From NCBI GenBank assembly GCA_022705425.1, contig JAKJEM010000002.1, positions 136,811-200,810 of the forward strand: a stretch of 64,000 nt of DNA. Direction: 5' to 3'. Positions 45,478 to 53,687 of this stretch are shown here, piece by piece. The DNA comes from Planctomycetota bacterium (GTDB lineage: Bacteria > Planctomycetota > Brocadiia > CAIUPP01). The notes beneath the pieces were generated by a model. The model did not search any database. It worked only from the letters and a program-made list of their open reading frames with translations, and was not told the origin of the DNA. Numbering within the stretch: position 1 is the first letter of the stretch; each line of letters starts with the position of its first letter. Position numbers and translations under genes: made by a program.

Positions 45478-47103
45478 CTACAAGTCCTTTAACCATTCCT
45501 TGATAATGGCCACTTCGGGGAGTGAGCGGGTGGACTTGAGGTGGTAGCGCGCCAGAACGACCGCCGGGAGCTGGTTCGGCGCGACGCCGTATGAGCCGAT
45601 GATCTGCGGATCGGTGACCTTGCGCACGGGAATCTCCACGCCCAGTTCCGTCACGGCCCGGTCTATGCGGCTTTGCAGTTCCCGCGTGTCCTGATCTTCG
45701 CGGCAGAGGACATAGACGGTGGCCTTGTGCCGCGCGATGTACACGCGCACCTTTTCATTGATGCGGCGCTGGATGGCGGCGATGAGTTCGTCACGCGGAG
45801 GAATGCGGCTGACGAAGGTAATCTTGCCGTCAATGCAGATCGTCGGCACGTTGCGGACCATCAGCGAGGTCATAAAGACGAGGGACTCGCGGTGCTTGAT
45901 CTTGTGCTCGCGCCAGACGACGATCCCCTCGAACTCCGGCGCCACCTTCTTGACGGCATCCACCATGTACTGGCAGGGCGCGCAGGCTTCGGAATCGAGC
46001 GTGACGATGTCCACAATGACCTTTTCCGCCTCCCCGTATTCCCCCATGTCCAAGTGACCGCCGACGGCGGTCTCGACGGCGAGGGTCTTGGCGATTTCGC
46101 GCTGATAGGCGTCGGCAACCACCGGCGCGATGGCTTCGAGGTTTTCCGGGGGAACGGCGTAGGGCAGGTCGCAGCCCGGCGCCAGCAGGAAACCCCTGGT
46201 TCCGCCAATCTCCAGGCACGCGATGGCGTTCTTCTGCGCGTCGGTCGGCTTGCCCAGCAGCAGCACGGTCGTCAACTGCATGTTTCCGCCGAAGCTCACG
46301 TTTCTCGGCAGGCAGACCTCTTTGACATACTGCAGGGGGATGTTCTCGTCCACGGAGATGTTGTCCGGCTTGCACTCGCACATGGCCACCACGTTCTGCT
46401 GCGCGTGACCGCAGACGAAGAAGGAACCCATCGCGCCGCGCCGGCGAATCTCGTCGAAGACCGGTCGCGCCGCCGGCGTCACCCACTCCGCAAACTGGTC
46501 CGCGCTGATCTGGCTCGTCATGGGGTCCACCACGGCCACCACGTCGCAGCCGGCGTCAATGTAGTACCCGGCCATGGTACGGCAGACCTCGCGCGTGAAC
46601 TCCATGAGGTCGCGCACCTGCTGGGGCTGGTCGAACATCTTCATGAAGATGTCCGTTCCCATCAGGTGAAGGGCCAGCGTGAACGGTCCGGTGATGAGGC
46701 CGTAGAGGGCGATGTCGGGGTTCGCCTTGCGGAGCTTGCGCGCCACGGAAAGGGCCAGTTTGATGCGCCCTTCCGTTGCGCCGGGGACCTTGAGGTCGCG
46801 CAGGGAGACGCCGGCCGCCAGGGGATGCGAGGTCACCGCCGGGGGGTTCTCCCGCGCCCAGGTCAGCTTGCAGCCGAGCACCTCGGCCTCGATCTGCAGA
46901 TCGAAGGTCACGGGGATGCCGTCCGGCTGGTAGCGGCGGATGGCCTCCTTGACGCCTTTGAGCATCTTGTCCTCGCGGCGCAGGACCTCCTCGGCGGTTG
47001 CGCCGATGAGGGCGCCGGCGTGGCAGCCGACGAAGGGAATCCACGGCGTCCGATCTACTTCTTCGCAGCGCAACGCCTTCAACACTAGTTCGCGCGACGT
47101 CAT
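45478..47103 (-). CDS. UroD/MtaA-like methyltransferase fused to two thioredoxin-fold domains
   Basis: 541 aa. Residues 1-345 form a uroporphyrinogen-decarboxylase-like barrel of the MtaA/CmuA cobalamin methyltransferase kind (start TSRELVLKALRCEEVDRTPW; metal-ligand region C231-G-H233, and GCDLP with C311). Residues 358-450 are a thioredoxin domain with active-site C374-A-P-C377 and cis-Pro P420. Residues 453-541 are a second thioredoxin-like fold with a lone C467 and cis-Pro P513 but no CxxC. The family is usually 340-380 aa with no such tail. Start at 47103 because earlier codons lack homology. Function is inferred: thiol-linked methyl transfer or reduction. UroD/MtaA members move methyl groups between corrinoid proteins and thiols through zinc. 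Confidence 0.82.
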   Translation of the reverse strand: MTSRELVLKALRCEEVDRTPWIPFVGCHAGALIGATAEEVLRREDKMLKGVKEAIRRYQPDGIPVTFDLQIEAEVLGCKLTWARENPPAVTSHPLAAGVSLRDLKVPGATEGRIKLALSVARKLRKANPDIALYGLITGPFTLALHLMGTDIFMKMFDQPQQVRDLMEFTREVCRTMAGYYIDAGCDVVAVVDPMTSQISADQFAEWVTPAARPVFDEIRRRGAMGSFFVCGHAQQNVVAMCECKPDNISVDENIPLQYVKEVCLPRNVSFGGNMQLTTVLLLGKPTDAQKNAIACLEIGGTRGFLLAPGCDLPYAVPPENLEAIAPVVADAYQREIAKTLAVETAVGGHLDMGEYGEAEKVIVDIVTLDSEACAPCQYMVDAVKKVAPEFEGIVVWREHKIKHRESLVFMTSLMVRNVPTICIDGKITFVSRIPPRDELIAAIQRRINEKVRVYIARHKATVYVLCREDQDTRELQSRIDRAVTELGVEIPVRKVTDPQIIGSYGVAPNQLPAVVLARYHLKSTRSLPEVAIIKEWLKDL

Positions 47104-47273
47104 CGCATCTCTCCTGTGGAAAGCGTAACGGCGCGGGGAAGAATGCCCGCCCGCTCCGGCACGCGCTGATATGCTGGGAACAGGGCCGCCGCCCCTTCGA
47201 TCCCGGCGGTCATGGCGCGTATTCAAGCAGATCGGAGTGTCCGGCGCAAGAGAGACCCGAGACATCGCGCCCC

Positions 47274-47302
47274 TTGCGCCATCGCCCCCCGCGCATTAGA
47301 CT
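47274..47302 (+). promoter_or_regulatory. Predicted promoter of the ADP-ribosylglycohydrolase-family gene
   Basis: TTGCGC (47274-47279), 17-bp spacer, TAGACT (47297-47302). Leader about 42 bases. Confidence 0.6.
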
Positions 47303-47350
47303 TGTCGTCAGTTCAACTGCCGCCACACGCCCCGACCTTGAGAGAGTGCC

Positions 47351-48655
47351 ATGCCCGCGCCGAACCTGCGCAAGCTCTCGGACGAACTGGGCCTCTACGC
47401 ACAACTGAAGCGCGAATACGGCGCGTCCGGCGTCGAGGGCGTCCTGCGCGACACCGCACGCGCGATGAAGCGCGACCTGCGCCGGCTCAGAGCGCTGCGG
47501 GCCGATCCCCGGCGGGCGCGCGCGGAGCCGAACGATCTGGCAGCCATCCGCACACTGCGCCCCGCCGGACCGCGCCGGCTTTGGGCGCGCCTTGACCGGG
47601 AGCGCTATCTCGATCGCCTGGAGGGCGCCTTCCTGGCCCGGTGCGCCGGCTGCACACTCGGCGCGCCGGTCGAGGCATGGCCCATCGAGAAGATGGCGAA
47701 TCTTGCGCGCGAGACGGGCGGCGATTTCCCGCCCACCGACTACTGGACGCGCGTGCCGGAGCCCTATGCCCTGCGCTACAAGGTCGGCCTGCGGGAGGGC
47801 TACACCCGCGGCAGGATGAAGGGTGTGCCCGTGGATGACGATATCGTTTACACCCTGCTTGGACTCCTTGTGGCGGAGGAGTACGGCCCGCGTTTCACCG
47901 TGGCGCAGAACGGGCGCGCGTGGCTCAAGCACCTGCCCCTGGCCTGCACAGCGGAGCACGTCGCACTCGAGAACCTCAAGCGCGGCGTGCCGGCCCTGCG
48001 CGCCGGGGAGAAGGACAACCCGTACTGCGAGTGGATCGGCGCGGACATCCGCTCCGACCCCTGGGGCTACATGGCCCCCGGCTGGCCGGAGTTCGCCGCC
48101 GACATGGCCTGGCGCGACGCCTTTCTGAGCCACCGGCGTAACGGCCTCTACGGCGCCCTGTATTTCTCCGCCGCCATTGCCGCCGCCTTTGCGGTGGAGG
48201 ACCCCCTCGATGCGTTGCGCATCGGCCTGACGGAGATCCCCCGCAACAGCGCCCTGTCGAAGACGGTGCGCTGGGCGTTACGGATGGCGCCGGATATCCG
48301 CGACTACAAGGCCGCGCGCGCCGCAGTGGACGAGCGGTTCAAGGGCTACAGCGTGGCCCATACGCTGAACAACGCCTGCCTGACGATCTGGGGCGTGGCC
48401 ATCGGCGGGCGCGACGTGACGCGCGTGATCGGCGAAACGGTGGCAATGGGTCTTGACAACGACTGCACCGCCGCCACCGCCGGCTCGATCGTCGGCGCCG
48501 TGGTCGGGCGCAGGGGGGTTCCGGCGCACTGGACGCGTCCCTTCCGCAACACCGTCCACGCCTACTTCAAGACACACAAGCGCTTCCGGATCAACGACGT
48601 GCTCCGGCGTTTTGCCCGGCAGGCCGAGCGCGTTCACGACCTCGACCGGCCCTGA
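47351..48655 (+). CDS. ADP-ribosylglycohydrolase-family protein
   Basis: 434-aa all-helical hydrolase of the DraG/ARH fold, with an 80-residue N-terminal helical extension. LEGAFLARCAGCTLGAPVE at 90-108, metal-binding DDD at 162-164 and a C-terminal DNDCTAATAGSIVGA (near 369) provide the two-Mg site. The fold removes ADP-ribose from proteins or nucleosides, but relatives in carbohydrate loci act on other N- or O-glycosides. Followed by a GH38 mannosidase on the same strand, which argues for a glycan or nucleoside role here. Confidence 0.85.
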   Translation: MPAPNLRKLSDELGLYAQLKREYGASGVEGVLRDTARAMKRDLRRLRALRADPRRARAEPNDLAAIRTLRPAGPRRLWARLDRERYLDRLEGAFLARCAGCTLGAPVEAWPIEKMANLARETGGDFPPTDYWTRVPEPYALRYKVGLREGYTRGRMKGVPVDDDIVYTLLGLLVAEEYGPRFTVAQNGRAWLKHLPLACTAEHVALENLKRGVPALRAGEKDNPYCEWIGADIRSDPWGYMAPGWPEFAADMAWRDAFLSHRRNGLYGALYFSAAIAAAFAVEDPLDALRIGLTEIPRNSALSKTVRWALRMAPDIRDYKAARAAVDERFKGYSVAHTLNNACLTIWGVAIGGRDVTRVIGETVAMGLDNDCTAATAGSIVGAVVGRRGVPAHWTRPFRNTVHAYFKTHKRFRINDVLRRFARQAERVHDLDRP

Positions 48656-48724
48656 GGCGCGGGTTCAAGCGCCCGTTGCGCTGCCCGTGCGTCGCCGTCA
48701 TCTCCCGCTTCCGAAAGGACGTCC

Positions 48725-50860
48725 ATGCCTCCGGTCACCGTACACGTCGTCATGCAGGCGCACCTTGATCCGGTGTGGCTCTGGCCCTGGCAGGCCGGCC
48801 TCGACGAGGCGCTGGCCACCTGCCGCACGGCCTGCGACCTGCTGGACCGCTACCCCGAAGCGGTCTTCACCGCCGGCGAGGCATGGCGTTACGAGCAATT
48901 GCGGGACCTGGCCCCGGAGGTCTTCGAGCGCGTTCGCGCCCATATCGCCGCGGGGCGCTGGGAGGCCGTCGGAGGGTGGTGGATTCAGCCGGACTGCAAC
49001 TTCCCCGAGGGCTTCGCCGTCGAGCGGCAGATCGAATCGGGCAAGCGGTGGTTCCGAGAGAACCTGGGCCTCTTTCCCGAGGTGGCGTACAACGTGGACA
49101 GCTTCGGGCACGCCGCGACGCTGCCGGGCTATCTGCGCGCCGCCGGCCAGCGCTATTACGTCATGATGCGTCCGCAGGAGCACGAAATGCCCCTGCCGGC
49201 GCGCCTCTTCCGCTGGCGGGGCTTCGCCGGAGGGCCGGAGGTCGTCGCCTTCCGAATCGCCGGCGGGTACTGCACCGGCGGGGGGGCTGTCAACCCCGAT
49301 CACGTCCGGCGCGCCTGTTCCGAACTGCCCGAGGGGGTCGCGCACACGATGTGCTTCCTCGGCGTCGGCGATCACGGCGGGGGAATGACCGCGAGCCTGA
49401 TCGAATGGGTCCGCGAGAATGCCGGACGGATCGAAGGATGCCGCCTCGTCTTCTCCAGCCCGGCGCGCTTCTTCAAGGCCGTGATGCCCTTCGAGCGACG
49501 TCTGCCGCGCGTCACCGGCGAACTCCAGATGCACGCCGTGGGCTGCTACAGCGTCGAGCGCGGGATCAAGACGCGCCTGCGCCGCGCTGAACACCTCCTG
49601 CGCCAGGCCGAGACCGTCGCCGAGGCCGCCGGGGCCGCGCCGGGGGACTGGGCCGCGCTCGAGGAAGCCTGGCGGCTCGTCGCCTTCAACGCCTTCCACG
49701 ACACCCTCGGCGGCACGTGCATCCCCTCCGCCTATCCGGCGCAATACGACCAACTCGGCGCGGCCGCCACGGTGGCCGACCAGATTCTCCAAACCGGGCT
49801 GCGCCGACGCCTGTGCGCCCTGCCCGACGACCTCCTTCAGCGCATCGTGCTGCTGAACGCCTCCGATGCGCCCTTCTCCGGCTGGGTGGAGCACGAGCCC
49901 TGGACGCAATGGCGACGTTGGGAACCGGAGTGGCGTCTGCTCGATGAACGGGGGCGCGCCGTGCCCTTCCAACTCCTGCCGTCGGAGGCCGTGGCCGGAC
50001 GCATTCCGCGGCTGCTCTTGCGACTCGAGGCCGCCCCCGGCGCGTTGCGCGTGTTGCGCATCGAGCGTGCGGGCGGCGGCAGGGTGCGCGGCGGCGTATC
50101 AGCGGACGACGCCGTCGTCTCCAACACCCGCGGGGTCCGCCTTTCGGCGGCAGAGGGGGCGGCGCATCTTCGCGCGGGGGGGCTTGCCCTTGCACCCCGG
50201 CTGGAGTTGATCGAAGACCACTCCGACACCTGGTCGCACGGCATGGACCGCTATCCCGAAGGTCCGGCCCGGCGGGCGACGTGGGATGCCCTTTGCGCCG
50301 GCGAGAACGGCCCGCTGATGGCCTCACTCCATCAGAGCGGGCGCATCGGCGACAGCGTCCTTCACGCGGAATGGCGAGTCTATGCCGGAGAACCCTTCAT
50401 CGAGCTGCGCCTGGGCGTTCACTGGCGCGAGCGGCAGAAGGCGCTCAAGCTGACTCTTCCCTTGCAGGGGCGTCCGGCGCAGCGGCGCGACGGGATTCCC
50501 GGCGGGAGCCTCGTGCGCCCGAACACCGGACGAGAATGCCCCATGCGCGATTGGACCCTTTGCGGGCGCGGGGGCCGCGCGTTCGGTCTGGTCGCGCCCG
50601 ATGCCTGGGCCGTGGACGCCACTCCGGCCCGTCTGCGCGTGACGCTGCTGCGCAGCCCCTGGATGGCCCACCATGGTCCCCGGCGCGACATTCCCCCCGG
50701 CGCGCGCGTGGCGGACCAAGGCGAACACTTCTTCCGCTTTCGCTTCTTTGCCGGGGCCGGAGTGACGCCGGCCCTTCTCGAAAGCCATGCCCTGGCCCTG
50801 CATCGGCCTCCGGTTGCGGCGGACCTCACGCGCGGGATGCCCCGTCGTTGCGAGGCGTAG
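48725..50860 (+). CDS. GH38 alpha-mannosidase-like glycosidase
   Basis: 711-aa enzyme that probably hydrolyses terminal alpha-mannosides. The N-terminal 7-stranded barrel has the zinc ligands H13 and D15 (QAHLDPVWLW), and D125 in YNVDSFGH, the catalytic nucleophile; WWIQPDCNFPEG at 85-96 is also a family hallmark. A three-helix bundle (about 270-360) and beta-sandwich domains complete the usual layout. No signal peptide, so cytosolic. Lies 69 bp after the ADP-ribosylglycohydrolase-family gene. Converges with the esterase with 17 bp between. Deviates from the canonical human and E. coli MngB sequences but active-site residues are intact. Confidence 0.87.
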   Translation: MPPVTVHVVMQAHLDPVWLWPWQAGLDEALATCRTACDLLDRYPEAVFTAGEAWRYEQLRDLAPEVFERVRAHIAAGRWEAVGGWWIQPDCNFPEGFAVERQIESGKRWFRENLGLFPEVAYNVDSFGHAATLPGYLRAAGQRYYVMMRPQEHEMPLPARLFRWRGFAGGPEVVAFRIAGGYCTGGGAVNPDHVRRACSELPEGVAHTMCFLGVGDHGGGMTASLIEWVRENAGRIEGCRLVFSSPARFFKAVMPFERRLPRVTGELQMHAVGCYSVERGIKTRLRRAEHLLRQAETVAEAAGAAPGDWAALEEAWRLVAFNAFHDTLGGTCIPSAYPAQYDQLGAAATVADQILQTGLRRRLCALPDDLLQRIVLLNASDAPFSGWVEHEPWTQWRRWEPEWRLLDERGRAVPFQLLPSEAVAGRIPRLLLRLEAAPGALRVLRIERAGGGRVRGGVSADDAVVSNTRGVRLSAAEGAAHLRAGGLALAPRLELIEDHSDTWSHGMDRYPEGPARRATWDALCAGENGPLMASLHQSGRIGDSVLHAEWRVYAGEPFIELRLGVHWRERQKALKLTLPLQGRPAQRRDGIPGGSLVRPNTGRECPMRDWTLCGRGGRAFGLVAPDAWAVDATPARLRVTLLRSPWMAHHGPRRDIPPGARVADQGEHFFRFRFFAGAGVTPALLESHALALHRPPVAADLTRGMPRRCEA

Positions 50861-50877
50861 CATCGGACGCCGGGCGC

Positions 50878-51690
50878 TCAGAATCCCATCTGCTGCAGCC
50901 AGGTGATGCACAGCTCCGGCCAGACGGCCGCGTCCGGCAGTTCACCCGCCAGGCCCACCCCGTGCCGTCCCTTGGGAAAGACGTGCAGCGCAAAGGGACG
51001 CTTGCAGCGGCTCATGGCCTGCGCAAAGAGCAGGGCGTTCTCCACCGGCACGCCGCCGTCGTCGGCGGTGTGCCAGAGAAAGGCGGGGGGGGTCTGCGGC
51101 GTGACGGACAACTCGTTCGAGAGCGACTGGCGCAGCGCCTCGGGGGCGTCCGGGCCCAGGAGGTTGTTCGCCGAGCCCTTGTGTCCGAAGGCCCCGAAGC
51201 TGATGACGGCATAGCAGAGGATTCCCGCGTCCGGGCGGCAGCCTTGCCGCTCGACAGGGTCCGGGGACTCAGGCCGACCGGCGTCAAAGTGCGTCATGGC
51301 CGTCGCGGTCAGGTGTCCCCCGGCTGAGAAGCCGAGGATTGCCACGCGGTCGGGCCGCACGCGCCATTCCGCCGCGTGATGGCGCACCAGGCGTATGGCG
51401 CGCTGCGCGTCCATCAGGGGCGCCGGGTGCCGGTGCGGGGCGACGCGATACTTGAGGACGAAGCCGTGAATTCCCGCTGCCGTGAACCGGTCGGCCACGG
51501 GGATGCCCTCGTGGTCGGCCAGCCGGGCGTACCCGCCGCCGGGGCACACGATGACCGCCCCGCGCGGCTCGCGTCCGGCGGCCGGGCGGGGGATCAGCAC
51601 GGGCTGGATCTCGGCGCGTACGCCATCGGGCTCCGGCGCGCGTCCGGGCCATAGATTCATCGTTCCGTCGTCGTTCAGCGTGATGGGCAT
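50878..51690 (-). CDS. BD-FAE-type alpha/beta-hydrolase (acetyl esterase/xylan esterase family)
   Basis: 270-aa serine esterase. CPGGGYARLADHEG at 49-62 is the oxyanion-hole motif of the family, S122 in GFSAGG is the nucleophile, and GRHGVGL near the C-terminus gives the histidine. The DADDGG-type Asp segment (TADDGGVPVENALLF near 210) completes the triad. Members deacetylate xylan and other plant esters. Start at 51690 is supported by the promoter, which excludes an earlier one at 51909. No signal peptide. Confidence 0.86.
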   Translation of the reverse strand: MPITLNDDGTMNLWPGRAPEPDGVRAEIQPVLIPRPAAGREPRGAVIVCPGGGYARLADHEGIPVADRFTAAGIHGFVLKYRVAPHRHPAPLMDAQRAIRLVRHHAAEWRVRPDRVAILGFSAGGHLTATAMTHFDAGRPESPDPVERQGCRPDAGILCYAVISFGAFGHKGSANNLLGPDAPEALRQSLSNELSVTPQTPPAFLWHTADDGGVPVENALLFAQAMSRCKRPFALHVFPKGRHGVGLAGELPDAAVWPELCITWLQQMGF

Positions 51691-51731
51691 GCTCCTTCCT
51701 TTCTGTTCCATCGAGGCGCGAGCGTACGCCG

Positions 51732-51761
51732 AATGTACACTACTTCCGGGCGGGGACTCAA
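51732..51761 (-). promoter_or_regulatory. Predicted promoter of the BD-FAE hydrolase gene
   Basis: Minus strand TTGAGT (51756-51761), 18-bp spacer, TACATT (51732-51737); leader about 35 bases. Confidence 0.5.
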
Positions 51762-51776
51762 GCGCGACCGCCGGCC

Positions 51777-51805
51777 TTGCGGTAGATGCGCACACGGGGC
51801 ATAAT
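51777..51805 (+). promoter_or_regulatory. Predicted promoter of the enolase-superfamily gene
   Basis: TTGCGG (51777-51782), 17-bp spacer, CATAAT (51800-51805). Transcription from about 51812 favours the ATG at 51855 and excludes 51786. Confidence 0.55.
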
Positions 51806-51854
51806 GACACCGCGATCCTATTCGAGGTTGCCACCGCCGACGGAGACCGCGCCG

Positions 51855-53258
51855 ATGAGCAAGAGCACCGATGTGCGCGTTGTGGATTCGTGCCTGTACT
51901 TTCTTCCACTGGAGTTTCGCCTGCCGCTGAAGTTCGGGACCGAGACGGTTACACGCGCATCGTGCGCGCGCGTCGGCCTGCGCGTCGAGGGGCGCGACGG
52001 GCGCATCGCCGAAGGATGGGGGGAGACGCCGCTGAGCGTCAGCTGGGTGTGGCCTTCGGCGCTGTCCTGCGAGGCGCGCGAACAGGCGCTGCAGGGCCTG
52101 TGCCGGGACCTGGCGGCGGCGTGGCGCAGTTTCGCCGAGCGCGGACACCCGATCGAGGTCGGCCACGCCTTCATCGAAGGTCCGCTGCCGGCCTGCCTGA
52201 AGCGCCTGAACGCCCAGCGCGCCGCCGACGCTCAGGCTCCCGGACTGGCCGCGCTGGTCTGCAACTCCGCCTTCGACCTCGCCCTCCACGACGCCTACGG
52301 CATCCTCCACGACGCGCCGACGTACGAAACCTACAACGCCGCGTGGATGAACCGCGACCTGGCCGCCTGGCTGACGCCCGCCGAGGGCGCGGAGGTCTCC
52401 TTTGCGGGGCGCTATCCGCGCGACTTCCTCGTTCGGCCCCGGCCCGCGCGGCTGCCCGCCTGGCATCTGGTGGGGGGCAAGGACGCGGTGGACCCGTCGG
52501 AACTCACCGGGACGGAGCCGAAGGACGGTCATCCCGTGCTCCTGCGCGACTGGATCCGCCGCGATGGGCTCAAGTGTCTGAAGATCAAACTCCGCGGGAA
52601 CGACGCCGCCTGGGACTACGACCGCACCGTGCAGATCGGCCGTGCGGCGATCGAGGAGGGGGTGGACTGGCTGACGGCCGATTTCAACTGCACCGTCACC
52701 GACCCGTCCTACGTCAACGCCATCCTGGATCGCCTGGTGATCGAGGAGCCGCGAATCTACGGGATGATCCTCTACGTCGAGCAGCCCTTTCCGTACGACC
52801 TTGAGTCGAACCGGATTGACGTCCACTCCGTATCGGCGCGCAAGCCGCTCTTCATGGACGAAAGCGCGCACGACTGGCATCTGGTGCGGCTGGGGCGCTC
52901 GCTGGGCTGGACGGGGGTGGCGCTCAAGACCTGCAAGACGCAGACGGGCGCGTTGCTGAGCCTGTGCTGGGCGAAGGCGCACGGCATGACGCTGATGGTG
53001 CAGGACCTGACGAATCCGATGCTGGCGCAGGTTCCGCACGCCCTGCTGGCGGCGCACGCGGGGACCATTATGGGCGTGGAGACGAACGCCATGCAGTTCT
53101 ACCCCGACGTCTCCGCCCCGGAAGCCGCCGTTCATCCCGGTCTCTATCGCCGGCGCGAGGGCGTTGTGGACCTTTCCACCGTGCGCGGGCCCGGGTTCGG
53201 TTATCGGTTGGCCGAGATGCGTCGCGTCCTGCCGCCGCCGGCGGCGGCCTTCGGGTGA
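51855..53258 (+). CDS. Enolase-superfamily enzyme (mandelate racemase/muconate lactonizing type)
   Basis: 467-aa enzyme of the MR/MLE branch, which abstracts the alpha-proton of a carboxylate to dehydrate, racemise or cycloisomerise it. Active-site positions: K243/K245 (LKIKLR, general base on one face), metal ligands D276 (ADFNC), E309 (YVEQP) and D335/E336 (MDES), and K358 or K361 opposite (ALKTCKTQ). This is the KxK...K arrangement of MLE/dipeptide-epimerase or sugar-acid enzymes. A long insert (about 155-235) is unusual for the family, which is mostly 360-400 aa. Neighbouring glycan genes make a sugar-acid substrate plausible. GGAGA precedes the start. Confidence 0.82.
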   Translation: MSKSTDVRVVDSCLYFLPLEFRLPLKFGTETVTRASCARVGLRVEGRDGRIAEGWGETPLSVSWVWPSALSCEAREQALQGLCRDLAAAWRSFAERGHPIEVGHAFIEGPLPACLKRLNAQRAADAQAPGLAALVCNSAFDLALHDAYGILHDAPTYETYNAAWMNRDLAAWLTPAEGAEVSFAGRYPRDFLVRPRPARLPAWHLVGGKDAVDPSELTGTEPKDGHPVLLRDWIRRDGLKCLKIKLRGNDAAWDYDRTVQIGRAAIEEGVDWLTADFNCTVTDPSYVNAILDRLVIEEPRIYGMILYVEQPFPYDLESNRIDVHSVSARKPLFMDESAHDWHLVRLGRSLGWTGVALKTCKTQTGALLSLCWAKAHGMTLMVQDLTNPMLAQVPHALLAAHAGTIMGVETNAMQFYPDVSAPEAAVHPGLYRRREGVVDLSTVRGPGFGYRLAEMRRVLPPPAAAFG

Positions 53259-53264
53259 GGGGAG

Positions 53265-53687
53265 TCAGTCGGCATCGTCGGGGCGGCGTCGTTCGCCCTT
53301 GCGGCGGCTGAGCCGGCGCTTCGACTCGAGGCGTCGCTCCTTTGCCGCGCGCGACGGGCGCGTCCCCCTTCGGCGTTTCGGCGTCTGCGCGGCGCGCCGA
53401 ATCAACTCCGCCAGGCGCTCGATCGCATCGCGTCGGTTCATCTCCTGCGACCGGTGACGCTGCGCTTCGATCACCACCTCCCCCTCGCGCGTCAGGCGTC
53501 CGCCCGCCAGGCGCATCAGGCGCTGCCGAACCGCCTCCGGCAGCGAAGGGGAGCGCGCGGCGTCGAAACGGGCCAGGACCGCCGTCGCCACCTTGTTGAC
53601 GTTCTGCCCCCCCGGCCCCGAGGCGCCCACAAAGGACAGGCGCACCTCGCTCTCGGCGATCGCCAGCCGGTCGGTGATGCGGATCAT
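53265..53687 (-). CDS. arfB: Peptidyl-tRNA hydrolase ArfB (alternative ribosome rescue)
   Basis: 140-aa release-factor-like protein that frees ribosomes stalled on mRNA lacking a stop codon. The catalytic GGQ lies at 26-28 (GPGGQNVNK), and the C-terminal 45 residues are a basic Arg/Lys tail that enters the empty mRNA channel. Length is standard for the YaeJ family. The ATG overlaps the stop of the upstream lipoprotein gene (ATGA). It converges on the enolase-superfamily gene with 6 bp between. Confidence 0.95.
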   Translation of the reverse strand: MIRITDRLAIAESEVRLSFVGASGPGGQNVNKVATAVLARFDAARSPSLPEAVRQRLMRLAGGRLTREGEVVIEAQRHRSQEMNRRDAIERLAELIRRAAQTPKRRRGTRPSRAAKERRLESKRRLSRRKGERRRPDDAD

